From assembly GCA_028291945.1 (NCBI GenBank), contig JAQGNH010000343.1, positions 1 to 64,000 of the forward strand: 64,000 bases of DNA. Reading direction: 5' to 3'. Below, one piece after another: positions 24,047 to 33,225 of this stretch (position 1 is the first letter of the stretch; each line of letters opens with the position of its first letter). Below the pieces are notes generated by a model. That model did not search any database. It was not told where the DNA came from and worked only from the letters and a program-made list of their open reading frames with translations. The stretch is from Betaproteobacteria bacterium. Lineage in GTDB: Bacteria > Pseudomonadota > Gammaproteobacteria > Burkholderiales > SG8-41. Position numbers and translations under genes: made by a program.

Positions 24047-26395
24047 ATGCACAGAACTCAAACAAAGCGCATCACGCTCGCCGTACTCTGCGCGCTGCCG
24101 CTCGCCGCTCAGGCGGAAGAGGTCCCATCAACTCAGGACGGCCTCAAGCTCAAGCCAGAACGTAGCTTGCTTTCGCCGCCACAATCGCGCGACGACACGG
24201 CGCCCGTTTTCATCGAGGCCGACCGACTTCGGGGGCACAGCGAGAAAGAAACCGAAGCCGAAGGCAATGTACAGTTGCGCCGATCCGGTCAATTCATCTT
24301 CTCCGACCGTCTGCGCTTCGAGTCGGCGGAGCAGGAGCTCGAGGCATCCGGCAATGTGCGTCTGGAGCAGCAAGGAGACGTACTACAGGGTGAGTATTTG
24401 CGGTTCAATCTCGGCACTGAGCGCGGCTTTATGGACAAACCGGTGTTCAAGCTGACGCCTATTCCACCCACTCCAGCACCCGGGGTGCGTCCCTCGCCAG
24501 GGTCAGTCGCAGGAATCGGGCCGCTTTCCACGCCGCGCCCCGGCGAGCTTGAATCGCGCGGCGACGCCGATCGGATGCGGTTTCTTGGCCCCGACTTGTA
24601 CCGAATGGAACAGGCGAGCTATACGACTTGCGGACCAGGCAATGATGACTGGTTTATCCGAGCGAACGAGCTCGACATAGACAAGAACCGGGACGTCGGT
24701 GTGGCGCGCGGCGCGAGTATCGTCTTTATGGACCAGACGATTTTTTATACGCCTTATATCTCCTTCCCCCTGCACCAACAGCGGAAGTCCGGATTCCTCG
24801 CTCCTCATTACGGTACCGCATCGACGACGGGCACGGAGTTCACGCAGCCTTATTACTGGAACATCGCGCCGAATCTCGACGCCACGTTTTCTCCGCGTGT
24901 AATGACCAAGCGCGGATTACAGCTGGGCAGCGAGTTCCGCTATCTTGAACCTAGTTATCGAGGCGAAGCGCGCGTCGAAATCCTGCCTGGAGATCGGGAA
25001 GCAGGACGGGACCGCTGGGCCTACTTTCTGAAGCACACACAGTCGTTTGCGAACGGGTGGTCGGGCGCGCTCAATTTGAACCGAGTATCGGACGCAAACT
25101 ATTTCACCGATTTGTCCACACTCATTTCGCTCACGTCGCAGGCGACGCTGCCGAACGAGGCGACTCTCTCGCACGGCGGTACGTGGGGTCAGGGCAGCTA
25201 TTCGTTTTCCGCTCTGGGTCAGCAGTGGCAGACGCTGCAGAACGACCCGCTCGCACCGATCACGCCTCCCTACAATCGACTGCCACAGCTCACATGGAGT
25301 GGTTTCCGACAGGACATACTCAAGAGCGATCTCGACGTGCAGTCAAGCTTTGTCGCGTTCAATCATCCGACGCTCGTGAATGGGCAGCGCGTACTCGCCT
25401 ACCCCAGCCTGTCGTTGCCTCTGCAGACCTCATACGCGTACTTCACGCCCAAAGTCGGCATGCATGCGTCGCACTATTTCGTAGGCGCGAACGACCAGGG
25501 GTTTCAGAGTCAAACCCGAACGCTGCCGATCTTCACTGCTGATACGGGTCTCATATTCGATCGCGAGACGCGGTTTCTCGGGCGCGCGTACAACCAGACG
25601 CTGGAACCCAAGCTTTACTATGTTTACATTCCTTTTCGGGATCAAAGCCGAATACCCAATTTTGAAAGTGGTTTGCAGGACGTCAGTTTCGCGACGATAT
25701 TTTCCGAAAACCAATTCAGCGGCAGCGACCGCATCAACGACGCAAATCAGGTGACAGTGGGCGTCACGTCTCGCTTCATCGAGCCCGAATCCGGGGTGGA
25801 GAGGCTGCGCGTCGCACTGGCACAGCGCTACTATTTCGCGGGGCAGCGCGTGACTTTGCCTGGGGTTCCGCCACGTCCCGACCACACGAACAGCTCCGAC
25901 CTCCTTGCTGGCGTAAGCGCCACGATCTTGCCGAAATGGACGATCGAGACCGGATGGCAATACACCACCGACACGAATCAGACTCAGAAAGCGAATCTCG
26001 CGACACGCTACCAGCCGGCCGCGCGCAAGGTCCTGAACCTTGCATATCGCAGCGACACGCTTAATTTGATCAAGCAAACCGACATGTCATTTCAGTGGCC
26101 GGTGACCTCGCAATGGACTGCGGTCGGTCGTTGGAACTACTCGATACTGGACAAGCGCACTCTCGAAGCACTCGCGGGATTCGAATACGACGCCGGCTGC
26201 TGGCAGTTCCGCGCCGTGGGTCACCGGTTTGCAACCGCAGTGAGCACCGCCAGTACGTCCTTCTTTCTTCAGCTCGAGTTGAACGGAGTCTCACGGATCG
26301 GATCGAATCCACTGGACGTTCTGCGACGCAATATCGGCGGGTATACTCCGAATGACCCGCGTGCCCCGCGGACTGACGAGTATTTCGTTCCCTAA
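24047..26395 (+). CDS. lptD: LPS assembly outer-membrane protein LptD
   Basis: LptD with LptE inserts lipopolysaccharide into the outer leaflet. The 782-residue protein has a signal peptide cleaved near AQA (residue 23), a periplasmic LptA-like jellyroll (about 50-170: PVFIEADRLRGHSEKETEAE, FIFSDRLRFESAEQELEASG), a Pro-rich insertion (TPIPPTPAPGVRPSPG, near 145-160) and a 26-strand barrel domain. The mature protein has just two cysteines, in YTTCGPGNDDWF and YDAGCWQFRAVG, enough for one inter-domain disulfide; E. coli has four. ATG 24047 is preferred over an upstream GTG. surA follows after 15 bp, the conserved order. Confidence 0.95.
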   Translation: MHRTQTKRITLAVLCALPLAAQAEEVPSTQDGLKLKPERSLLSPPQSRDDTAPVFIEADRLRGHSEKETEAEGNVQLRRSGQFIFSDRLRFESAEQELEASGNVRLEQQGDVLQGEYLRFNLGTERGFMDKPVFKLTPIPPTPAPGVRPSPGSVAGIGPLSTPRPGELESRGDADRMRFLGPDLYRMEQASYTTCGPGNDDWFIRANELDIDKNRDVGVARGASIVFMDQTIFYTPYISFPLHQQRKSGFLAPHYGTASTTGTEFTQPYYWNIAPNLDATFSPRVMTKRGLQLGSEFRYLEPSYRGEARVEILPGDREAGRDRWAYFLKHTQSFANGWSGALNLNRVSDANYFTDLSTLISLTSQATLPNEATLSHGGTWGQGSYSFSALGQQWQTLQNDPLAPITPPYNRLPQLTWSGFRQDILKSDLDVQSSFVAFNHPTLVNGQRVLAYPSLSLPLQTSYAYFTPKVGMHASHYFVGANDQGFQSQTRTLPIFTADTGLIFDRETRFLGRAYNQTLEPKLYYVYIPFRDQSRIPNFESGLQDVSFATIFSENQFSGSDRINDANQVTVGVTSRFIEPESGVERLRVALAQRYYFAGQRVTLPGVPPRPDHTNSSDLLAGVSATILPKWTIETGWQYTTDTNQTQKANLATRYQPAARKVLNLAYRSDTLNLIKQTDMSFQWPVTSQWTAVGRWNYSILDKRTLEALAGFEYDAGCWQFRAVGHRFATAVSTASTSFFLQLELNGVSRIGSNPLDVLRRNIGGYTPNDPRAPRTDEYFVP

Positions 26396-26410
26396 AATCG
26401 GTTGGCTTCC

Positions 26411-27742
26411 ATGCAAAATTTGTTTAGCGATTATGTCAAGCACGGCTTCGCGTGCGTCGTGCTTGCTTGCGTCGCTGCCGCGCCATTTGCCGCGTTCGGT
26501 CAAAACCAGAAACAGCGTCAGCCTGTCGTGCTCGACCGCATCGTCGCGGTGGTCAACGACGAGGCGATTACCGCGCGGGAGCTCGACGAGCGGGCGCAGA
26601 TCGCGCTGAAGCAGCTGGCGCAGCAAGGTACGTCGCCACCGCCGCGTCCGGTTGTCGAGCGACAACTGTTGGAGCGCATGATTGCCGATCGCGTCCAGGT
26701 TCAGTTCGCGAAGGAAAGCGGTATGCGGATCGAAGATGCAGAGCTCGACCGCGCAATTGGACGCATCGCAGAACAGAACAAGCTCTCGCCGCAGGCTTTG
26801 CGCGAGGCTCTCGAGCGCGATGGCGTGCCCTATGCGAAATTTCGCGAAGACATCCGTTCGGAGATCGTGATGGCACGGCTGCGCGAACGCGAAGTCGATA
26901 ACAAGATGGTTATCACGGAGAGCGAGATCGATACGTTCCTCGCGAACGAGCAGCAGGACGGACGGGGCGACGAAGTCGACCTCTCGCATATCCTCGTGGT
27001 CGTGCCGGAACGTGCAAGTCCTGAGCAGGTGCAGGGCAGGCGCGCGCGGGCCGAAGAAGCTCTCGGCCAGCTCGTGAAGGGAACGGACTTCCGCCAGGTG
27101 GCTGCTGCCTATTCAGAGGCGCCGGATGCGTTGCAGGGCGGCTCGATGGGTTGGCGCCCGGGAGACCGTCTGCCGACCATTTTTCACGACGCGTTGAAAA
27201 GCATGAAACCTGGTGACGTTAGCGCGGTGTTGCGAAGCGCGAATGGTTTTCACATACTCAAATTGAATGACCGGCGCGGCGGCCCGGTTCCCGCCAGCGT
27301 ACAGCAGACGCACGTGCGACATATTCTGCTGAAAACCAATGAGCTGATTTCTGAAAACGAAGCCCGTAACCGATTGCGAATACTGAAGGAACGGCTCGAG
27401 AACAAAGCGGATTTCGCGGAGCTCGCGCGCGTGCACTCGGAAGACGCCAGCGCTTCCCGCGGCGGCGACCTCGGCTGGATCCTCCCCGGTGACACGGTCC
27501 CGGAGTTCGAGCGCGTCATGAACAACCTGCAGCCCGGACAAATCAGCGATCCGGTGCAAACACCTTTCGGCTGGCACCTGATTCAGGTTGTCGAACGCGG
27601 CTCGCAGGACGTATCAAAGGAACGCCGCCGGCTGCTCGCTCGCCAGACGTTGCGTGCCCGCAAGTCCGACGAAGCCTATCAGGAATGGGTTCGGCAGCTT
27701 CGCGATCGTGCATACGTCGAAGTGCGACTCGATGAACGCTAG
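26411..27742 (+). CDS. surA: Periplasmic chaperone / peptidyl-prolyl isomerase SurA
   Basis: SurA escorts outer-membrane proteins, including LptD, through the periplasm. The 443-residue protein has a signal peptide to about residue 30 (AAPFAAFG), the N-terminal chaperone domain (VVLDRIVAVVNDEAITAREL, about 40-170), two parvulin domains (first about 185-290 with VDLSHILVVVPE and GWRPGDRLPTIF; second about 300-400 with THVRHILLKTNE and LGWILPGDTVPEFE) and a short C-terminal helix. ATG 26411 is preferred to TTG 26402. It lies between lptD and pdxA. Confidence 0.95.
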   Translation: MQNLFSDYVKHGFACVVLACVAAAPFAAFGQNQKQRQPVVLDRIVAVVNDEAITARELDERAQIALKQLAQQGTSPPPRPVVERQLLERMIADRVQVQFAKESGMRIEDAELDRAIGRIAEQNKLSPQALREALERDGVPYAKFREDIRSEIVMARLREREVDNKMVITESEIDTFLANEQQDGRGDEVDLSHILVVVPERASPEQVQGRRARAEEALGQLVKGTDFRQVAAAYSEAPDALQGGSMGWRPGDRLPTIFHDALKSMKPGDVSAVLRSANGFHILKLNDRRGGPVPASVQQTHVRHILLKTNELISENEARNRLRILKERLENKADFAELARVHSEDASASRGGDLGWILPGDTVPEFERVMNNLQPGQISDPVQTPFGWHLIQVVERGSQDVSKERRRLLARQTLRARKSDEAYQEWVRQLRDRAYVEVRLDER

Positions 27743-27775
27743 GCCTTCGTGCCTCGCGTTTGGTGGCGCTTGAGG

Positions 27776-28855
27776 ATGGGTCGCGTGTCACTCAATGCTG
27801 GCCCCCGGGAACGCAGCACACCTCTCGTGGCTGTCACGGCAGGCGAGCCTGCGGGTATTGGCCCCGATCTGTGCGTCATGCTCGCCGGCAAGCAGCTTCC
27901 GGCGCGCTTAGTGGTCGTCGCTGATCGGAGCCTTCTCGCTGACCGCGCTGGACAGCTCGGCATCGAGCTGGAGATCGTTGAATTCGAGCCGGGTTTGCCC
28001 CAGCAATGGCACCCGAACCTCCTCCTCGTTCATCATGTGCCGCTAAACGCCGCGGTTGACGCGGGGCGATTGAATCCTGCGAACAGCCGCTACGTACTGC
28101 GTACTCTCGAAGTTGCCGCGGACGAATGCATGCGCGGCTCTTTCGATGCATTGGCGACGGCACCGGTACACAAGAGCGTCATCAACGACGGCGGAATCGC
28201 TTTCACTGGCCACACTGAATTTCTTGCCGAGCGCACGCACACCGCTCACGTCGTGATGATGCTCGTGGGCGGCGGCATGCGCGTTGCGCTTGCGACGACA
28301 CATCTCGCACTGCGAGATGTTCCTGCAGCCATCACGCGCGAGTCGCTTACGTCGACGCTGTCGGTTCTCTATTCCGAGCTCGCGACACGATTCGGCATAA
28401 GCCAGCCCCGCGTACTCGTTGCTGGCCTCAATCCACATGCAGGCGAGTCCGGTCACCTCGGACGCGAAGAAATCGAAGTGATTACACCGTCGATCGAAGC
28501 ATTTCGGCGCGAAGGACACTATGTTATAGGCCCTCTGCCTGCTGACACTCTCTTCAATCCGGACAAGCTGTCGCACGCCGACGCGGTGCTCGCCATGTAC
28601 CACGACCAGGGCTTACCTGTGCTGAAGCACGCAAGCTTCGGCTCTGGTGTGAACGTCACGCTCGGGCTTCCCATCATTCGCACTTCAGTAGATCACGGAA
28701 CTGCGCTCGATCTTGCCGGGACCGGCCGCGCCGATGTTGGTAGTCTCGTCGCAGCGATCGAGCTCGCTTCAGAGCTCGCGCGGCAGACGCCACGCTACCA
28801 AGAAACTCTGACGCGCCCAATGCAGGCGAACCGCGCACCGCGCACCAAGCGCTAG
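27776..28855 (+). CDS. pdxA: 4-hydroxythreonine-4-phosphate dehydrogenase
   Basis: PdxA oxidises 4-phosphohydroxy-L-threonine in pyridoxal phosphate synthesis. The 359-residue protein has VAVTAGEPAGIGPDLCVML at the start, APVHKSVINDGG, TGHTEFLAERT, the metal-site segment LNPHAGESGHLGREE and MYHDQGLPVLKH. ATG 27776 is my choice; GTG codons at 27749 and 27785 are possible alternatives and the N-terminus is not conserved enough to decide. It follows surA by 33 bp and precedes rsmA by 16 bp, the conserved surA-pdxA-rsmA series. The C-terminal 20 residues are basic. Confidence 0.94.
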   Translation: MGRVSLNAGPRERSTPLVAVTAGEPAGIGPDLCVMLAGKQLPARLVVVADRSLLADRAGQLGIELEIVEFEPGLPQQWHPNLLLVHHVPLNAAVDAGRLNPANSRYVLRTLEVAADECMRGSFDALATAPVHKSVINDGGIAFTGHTEFLAERTHTAHVVMMLVGGGMRVALATTHLALRDVPAAITRESLTSTLSVLYSELATRFGISQPRVLVAGLNPHAGESGHLGREEIEVITPSIEAFRREGHYVIGPLPADTLFNPDKLSHADAVLAMYHDQGLPVLKHASFGSGVNVTLGLPIIRTSVDHGTALDLAGTGRADVGSLVAAIELASELARQTPRYQETLTRPMQANRAPRTKR

Positions 28856-28871
28856 CGCGCGACAGCGATGC

Positions 28872-29648
28872 ATGGCACATCGCCCCCGCAAGCGGTTCAG
28901 CCAGAATTTTCTGGTCGACCGCTCGATCATCGACGCCATCGTGAGAGCGGTTAAGCCAGCGCCCACCGACAACATGGTGGAGATCGGACCGGGGCTCGCA
29001 GCGATAACGAAACCCCTCAGTAAGGTCGTGCGTCCTTTGCACGTAATCGAAATCGATCGCGACATCGTCGAGCGCCTGCGAATCGACTTTCCAGAAGGGT
29101 GTCTCACCATCCACGAGGGTGACGCTCTGAAATTCGACTTCGCAGCACTCGGAACCGAACTGCGCGTCGTCGGTAACCTGCCATACCATATCTCCACAGC
29201 CATACTCTTTCGTCTTGCCGGGATCGCTCACGCGCTACGGGATATACACGTCATGCTGCAGGCTGAAGTGGTAGAGCGCATGACCGCCGCAGCGGGTTCT
29301 TCGGACTATGGACGACTTTCAGTGATGATGCAGTATCACTTCGATATGGAGGCTGTCCTCGATGTGCCGGCCGCGGCGTTCCGCCCTGTGCCGAAGGTTG
29401 AATCAGCAGTCATACGCATGTTGCCGCGCCGCGACCCCACCGCACGCGCTAAGGATGAAGACCTGCTGGCTCAGACGGTCGCGCTCGCATTCTCGCAGCG
29501 GCGTAAGACCTTGCGCAACACACTCGGACAAGTGCTGTCAGCGGCAGATTTCAAGACGTTGGATCTGGACCCGCAGGCGCGCGCTCAGACACTTGCGGCG
29601 GGAGAATTTGTAAAAATTACTAACTACCGATGTGAGCAAGGGACCTGA
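28872..29648 (+). CDS. rsmA: 16S rRNA dimethyladenosine transferase
   Basis: RsmA (KsgA) dimethylates the two adjacent adenosines near the 3' end of 16S rRNA. The 258-residue protein starts MAHRPRKRFSQNFLVDRSII, with the SAM motif VEIGPGLAAITKPLSKVV, the acidic motif HVIEIDRDIVERL, and the catalytic motif VVGNLPYHISTAILF. FRPVPKVESAVIRMLP and FSQRRKTLRNTLG are also conserved. GPGLAAIT replaces the more common GPGLGALT. It ends the lptD-surA-pdxA-rsmA unit and converges with gloA across 51 bp without an obvious terminator. Confidence 0.96.
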   Translation: MAHRPRKRFSQNFLVDRSIIDAIVRAVKPAPTDNMVEIGPGLAAITKPLSKVVRPLHVIEIDRDIVERLRIDFPEGCLTIHEGDALKFDFAALGTELRVVGNLPYHISTAILFRLAGIAHALRDIHVMLQAEVVERMTAAAGSSDYGRLSVMMQYHFDMEAVLDVPAAAFRPVPKVESAVIRMLPRRDPTARAKDEDLLAQTVALAFSQRRKTLRNTLGQVLSAADFKTLDLDPQARAQTLAAGEFVKITNYRCEQGT

Positions 29649-29699
29649 CGAGCAGCGCGATCCGCCGCCCTAGTTCGCAAAGAGAACCGATCCTGCTGA

Positions 29700-30086
29700 T
29701 CAGCTCTTGCGTTGCACGAACTCAATCTTGCAGCCATCCGGATCTTCGATAAATGCAATCACGGTCGTTCCATGTTTCATCGGCCCCGGCTCACGCGTGA
29801 CTTTGCCGCCCCGCCGGCGCACCTCGTCACACGCCTTGTAAGCGTCGTCGACTTCCAGCGCCACGTGTCCGAATGCATTGCCCATGTCGTAGGATTTGGT
29901 GTCCCAGTTGTGCGTAAGCTCCAGCACGGCAGCTTTCGATTCGTCGTCATAACCCACAAATGCGTTCGTAAAGCGGCCCTCAGGATAGTCACTCTTACGT
30001 AAGAGTCGCATTCCGAGCACTTGCGTGTAGAAATCGATAGAGCGCTGGAGGTCAACAACGCGGATCATGGTATGCAATATGCGCAT
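29700..30086 (-). CDS. gloA: Lactoylglutathione lyase (glyoxalase I)
   Basis: GloA converts the methylglyoxal-glutathione hemithioacetal to S-lactoylglutathione. The 128-residue protein has the four expected metal ligands: H5 (RILHTMIRV), E in [11 protein letters not shown] in [10 protein letters not shown] and E in CKIEFVQRK. The short form without extra loops is the Ni/Co-type bacterial enzyme. I chose ATG 30084-30086, which has AGGGG 5 bases upstream, over GTG 30092. It is transcribed toward rsmA and lies downstream of the rubredoxin gene (67 bp), possibly on the same transcript. Confidence 0.95.
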   Translation of the reverse strand: MRILHTMIRVVDLQRSIDFYTQVLGMRLLRKSDYPEGRFTNAFVGYDDESKAAVLELTHNWDTKSYDMGNAFGHVALEVDDAYKACDEVRRRGGKVTREPGPMKHGTTVIAFIEDPDGCKIEFVQRKS

Positions 30087-30153
30087 GGACACCCCTGTGC
30101 TTGTAGTGTGGCAGCAACGCCTGGCCGAAGGCCGCTAATTCGGCAAATGAGAC

Positions 30154-30342
30154 TCAGATTTCGATCATCTCGAAATCCTCTTTGCGCGCACCACATTCCG
30201 GACATGTCCAGTTCATGGGCACATCCTCCCATTTAGTGCCGGGCGCGATGCCGTCTTCCGGAATACCTGCTGATTCGTCGTAGATGTAACCGCAGATGAG
30301 GCACATGTAGGTCTTGAATGGTTCCGTGTCTGCTGATGCCAT
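30154..30342 (-). CDS. Rubredoxin
   Basis: A 62-residue iron-sulfur electron carrier with one iron bound by four cysteines: C14 and C17 in MCLICGYIYDE, and C47 and C50 in WTCPECGARK. The spacing and the PEDGIAPGTKWEDVP segment are standard for rubredoxin. The first 10 residues (MASADTEPFK) are an N-terminal extension seen in betaproteobacterial forms. It is divergent from thiD; gloA follows. The partner reductase is not in the window. Confidence 0.95.
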   Translation of the reverse strand: MASADTEPFKTYMCLICGYIYDESAGIPEDGIAPGTKWEDVPMNWTCPECGARKEDFEMIEI

Positions 30343-30374
30343 GTGTGATGAGAGGGGAATGCGGGAGGAATTGG

Positions 30375-30394
30375 GTTAAAATTTGATTTTAAAC
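30375..30394. promoter_or_regulatory. AT-rich near-palindrome between rubredoxin and thiD genes
   Basis: GTTAAAAT (30375-30382) and ATTTTAAAC (30386-30394) form an inverted repeat, interrupted by TTG and with one extra base on the right. It sits in the middle of the 95-bp divergent region and includes TAAAAT-type hexamers readable on both strands. It probably contains -10 elements for both directions; an operator is possible. Confidence 0.35.
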
Positions 30395-30437
30395 GATTCG
30401 CCTCACCTTCTCATCACTTGAGGTGGGCCACTCCCAC

Positions 30438-31280
30438 ATGCCGGACCTCCCACCCATCGTGCTGGTGTTCGCTGCGTCCGATCCGAGCGGTGGGGCGGGC
30501 CTCCAAGCCGACATCATGACGCTGTCCAGCATGGGATGCCATCCGCTTTCGGTGGTGACGGCGGTTACAATACAGGACACGACAGGTGTCGACGACGTCA
30601 GCCCGATTGACGCGGAATGGGTCGCCGATCAGGCGCGCTGTGTTCTCGAAGACATGGCGGTCGCGGCTTTCAAGATCGGCGTTTTGGGTAGTGTCGAGAC
30701 GATAGCGGCAATCGCGGAAGTCGTGTCCGATTACCCCGAGATTCCGCTCGTGCTCGACCCTGTGCTTGCCTCGGGACGCGGCGATGAGCTCGCTTCGGAA
30801 GAAATGGTTGCAGCGCTACGTGAGTTGCTGGTACCTCAGACAACGATCATTACGCCTAACAGTCTGGAAGCGCGCCGGCTCGCGATCGACGATAACAACG
30901 AGGAGGATGATCCCGACCTGGCGGAGTGTGCACAGCGGTTGATCGCCAGCGGCTGCGAATATGTGCTTGTCACAGGCACACACGAGAACACGCCGCAGGT
31001 TGTGAACACGCTTTACGGGCAGGAGGGTATATTGCGCAGTGACAGTTGGCAGCGCCTGCCCGGTTCCTATCACGGCTCGGGTTGCACGCTCGCGTCTGCC
31101 ATTGCCGCCACGATCGCAAACGGCCTGCCGATCGGCGACGCAGTCAAAGACGCGCAGGAGTACACCTGGCAGACTCTGAAAGCAGCGTTTCGGCCGGGGA
31201 TGGGCCAATACATCCCGGACCGCTTGTTCTGGGCGCGCGAAGACGAAGCCGCTGAAGAGCGCGGCCCGCGCGAGGAGTGA
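30438..31280 (+). CDS. thiD: Hydroxymethylpyrimidine/phosphomethylpyrimidine kinase
   Basis: ThiD phosphorylates HMP and HMP-P for thiamine synthesis. The 280-residue ribokinase-fold protein shows VLVFAASDPSGGAGLQADIM near the N-terminus, VTAVTIQDTTGV, VLDPVLASGRGDEL, TIITPNSLEARRL and the anion-hole/catalytic motif GSYHGSGCTLASAIAA. C-terminal residues after about 255 ([14 protein letters not shown]) are an acidic tail. ATG 30438 is preferred; GTG 30423 is in frame. It overlaps the GTG start of thiE by 4 bases. No TPP riboswitch is evident in the short leader. Confidence 0.93.
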   Translation: MPDLPPIVLVFAASDPSGGAGLQADIMTLSSMGCHPLSVVTAVTIQDTTGVDDVSPIDAEWVADQARCVLEDMAVAAFKIGVLGSVETIAAIAEVVSDYPEIPLVLDPVLASGRGDELASEEMVAALRELLVPQTTIITPNSLEARRLAIDDNNEEDDPDLAECAQRLIASGCEYVLVTGTHENTPQVVNTLYGQEGILRSDSWQRLPGSYHGSGCTLASAIAATIANGLPIGDAVKDAQEYTWQTLKAAFRPGMGQYIPDRLFWAREDEAAEERGPREE

Positions 31281-31921
31281 ACGCGCGGGTCTCGCGCCAC
31301 ACGACGCGTGGGTTGTACGCCGTTACGCCTGACATCGCCGACACTCAAGCATTAGTCGCACAGGTCAGCGCCGCAATCACGGGCGGCGCACGTTTCGTCC
31401 AATATCGCAACAAGACAGCGACTGCGGACGTGACGCTGGAACAGGCATACGCATTGAAATCGGTGTGCAACAAAACTGGCGCATGTCTCATCATCAACGA
31501 TCATGTTGAGCTCGCGCTCGCGATTGATGCCGACGGCGTGCACGTTGGTGCAGAAGACGCCTCCGTTCATGACGCGCGCCGCGCACTAGGCCGTGAAAAG
31601 CTAGTTGGCGTATCGTGCTACAACCAGCTTGCTCTCGCGCTGTCAGCACAAGCTAGCGGCGCCGACTACGTCGCATTCGGCAGTTTTTTTCCATCTCGGA
31701 TCAAGCCAGGTGCCGTGCATGCGCCGTTGAATCTGCTGATCGATGCCAAACGTGAGCTCAACGTGCCGATCGTCGCGATCGGCGGCATCACCGTCGAGAA
31801 CGGCGCGTCGCTGATTGCCGCGGGGGCTTCTGCGCTCGCAGTCATCTCGGCATTGTTTCAGGTCCCGGACGTGACAACCGCCGCACGCCGCTTTACCACT
31901 TTGTTCGAAGCTTCGCGATGA
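31277..31921 (+). CDS. thiE: Thiamine phosphate synthase
   Basis: ThiE joins HMP-PP and thiazole phosphate. The 214-residue TIM-barrel protein has [59 protein letters not shown] (the phosphate/pyrophosphate loop) and [29 protein letters not shown] corresponds to the family's IINDR-D-VALA, with H in place of R. GTG 31277 overlaps the thiD stop, and the thiE stop overlaps the hemL ATG (ATGA), so thiD-thiE-hemL are coupled. Confidence 0.93.
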   Translation: MNARVSRHTTRGLYAVTPDIADTQALVAQVSAAITGGARFVQYRNKTATADVTLEQAYALKSVCNKTGACLIINDHVELALAIDADGVHVGAEDASVHDARRALGREKLVGVSCYNQLALALSAQASGADYVAFGSFFPSRIKPGAVHAPLNLLIDAKRELNVPIVAIGGITVENGASLIAAGASALAVISALFQVPDVTTAARRFTTLFEASR

Positions 31922-33207
31922 AAGGCAGTCAACGACTGTTCAAGCAGGCGCAACTGGTAACGCCAGGTGGCGTGAACTCCCCGGTACGCGCGTTTCGGGC
32001 GGTAGGCGGTACACCCTTGTTCTTGCAGCGGGGCAAGGGTGCGATCGTGTGGGATGTGGACGGAGCGAGCTACGTAGACTACGTGGGCTCGTGGGGACCA
32101 CTCATCGCCGGGCACGCGCACCCTGACGTTGTGCGCGCAGTCGAGCGCGCAGCAGCGAAAGGCCTTTCATTTGGTGCCCCGACCGAGGCGGAAGTTGAGA
32201 TGGCCGAACTCCTTTGCAAGCTCATACCGTCGATTGAGCAAGTACGGCTCGTGAGCTCCGGCACCGAGGCGACAATGAGCGCAATCCGGCTTGCGCGCGG
32301 CTTTACGAACCGGTCCAAGATAGTCAAGTTCGAAGGGTGTTATCACGGGCACGCCGATGCGCTGCTCGTAAAGGCAGGTTCAGGAGGATTGACGCTGGGC
32401 CAGCCGAGCTCCGCTGGGGTGCCCCCCGAAACGATACAGCACACCATTGTGCTCGATTACAACGACGAAACCGGGCTACAACGTTCGTTTGAAACGGGCG
32501 GCGCTGACATCGCAGCGGTCATCGTCGAGCCCGTTGCAGGCAACATGAACCTGGTCGCGCCCCGCACGGGTTTCCTTCAGGCATTGCGAGCGCTGTGCAC
32601 GCGCTATGGCGCATTGCTCATCTTCGACGAGGTGATGACGGGGTTTCGTGTCGGCTCCGGGGGCGCGCAGGCACTGTACGGAATAGAGCCGGACCTCACC
32701 ACGCTTGGCAAGGTCATCGGCGGAGGTATGCCCGTCGGCGCCTTTGGTGGACGCCGCGATGTCATGCAGGTGCTTGCCCCGCTTGGGCCCGTTTACCAGG
32801 CGGGTACTCTCTCAGGCAATCCCGTGGCGCTCGCGGCGGGGCTGGCAACTTTGAAACTCACTCAGGCGCCGCGCTTCTATGACGACCTCACCGCAGCTAC
32901 ACGCTTGGTTTGCGAGAGGTTGACGGCAGCCGCTCACGCGAGCGGCATTGCTTTTTGCGCACAGAACGTTGGTGGGATGTTCGGTGTTTACTTTCGCGAC
33001 ACTCCGCCGCAATCGTTTGCGCAAGTGATGCAATGTAACGCGGCGACCTTCAGCGCCTTTTTTCATGCGATGCTGGCGGAAGGCGTCTACCTTGCACCTT
33101 CGGCTTACGAAGCGGGCTTTGTATCCTCAGCGCACGGGCCTGAGGAAATCGAAAAAACAGCGGCAGCGGCCGCACGAGCATTCGCGAGCCTGAAGGACGG
33201 GCGATAG
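31918..33207 (+). CDS. hemL: Glutamate-1-semialdehyde 2,1-aminomutase
   Basis: HemL makes 5-aminolevulinate from glutamate-1-semialdehyde, the C5 route to heme. The 429-residue PLP enzyme has [17 protein letters not shown] at the start, [50 protein letters not shown] and the PLP lysine in [19 protein letters not shown]. Its ATG overlaps the thiE stop. It supplies the substrate of HemB (37,970). It converges with ccsA across 18 bp. Glu-tRNA reductase (HemA) is not in the window. Confidence 0.97.
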   Translation: MKGSQRLFKQAQLVTPGGVNSPVRAFRAVGGTPLFLQRGKGAIVWDVDGASYVDYVGSWGPLIAGHAHPDVVRAVERAAAKGLSFGAPTEAEVEMAELLCKLIPSIEQVRLVSSGTEATMSAIRLARGFTNRSKIVKFEGCYHGHADALLVKAGSGGLTLGQPSSAGVPPETIQHTIVLDYNDETGLQRSFETGGADIAAVIVEPVAGNMNLVAPRTGFLQALRALCTRYGALLIFDEVMTGFRVGSGGAQALYGIEPDLTTLGKVIGGGMPVGAFGGRRDVMQVLAPLGPVYQAGTLSGNPVALAAGLATLKLTQAPRFYDDLTAATRLVCERLTAAAHASGIAFCAQNVGGMFGVYFRDTPPQSFAQVMQCNAATFSAFFHAMLAEGVYLAPSAYEAGFVSSAHGPEEIEKTAAAAARAFASLKDGR

Positions 33208-33225
33208 CTCTTCAGCTGACGCGGA

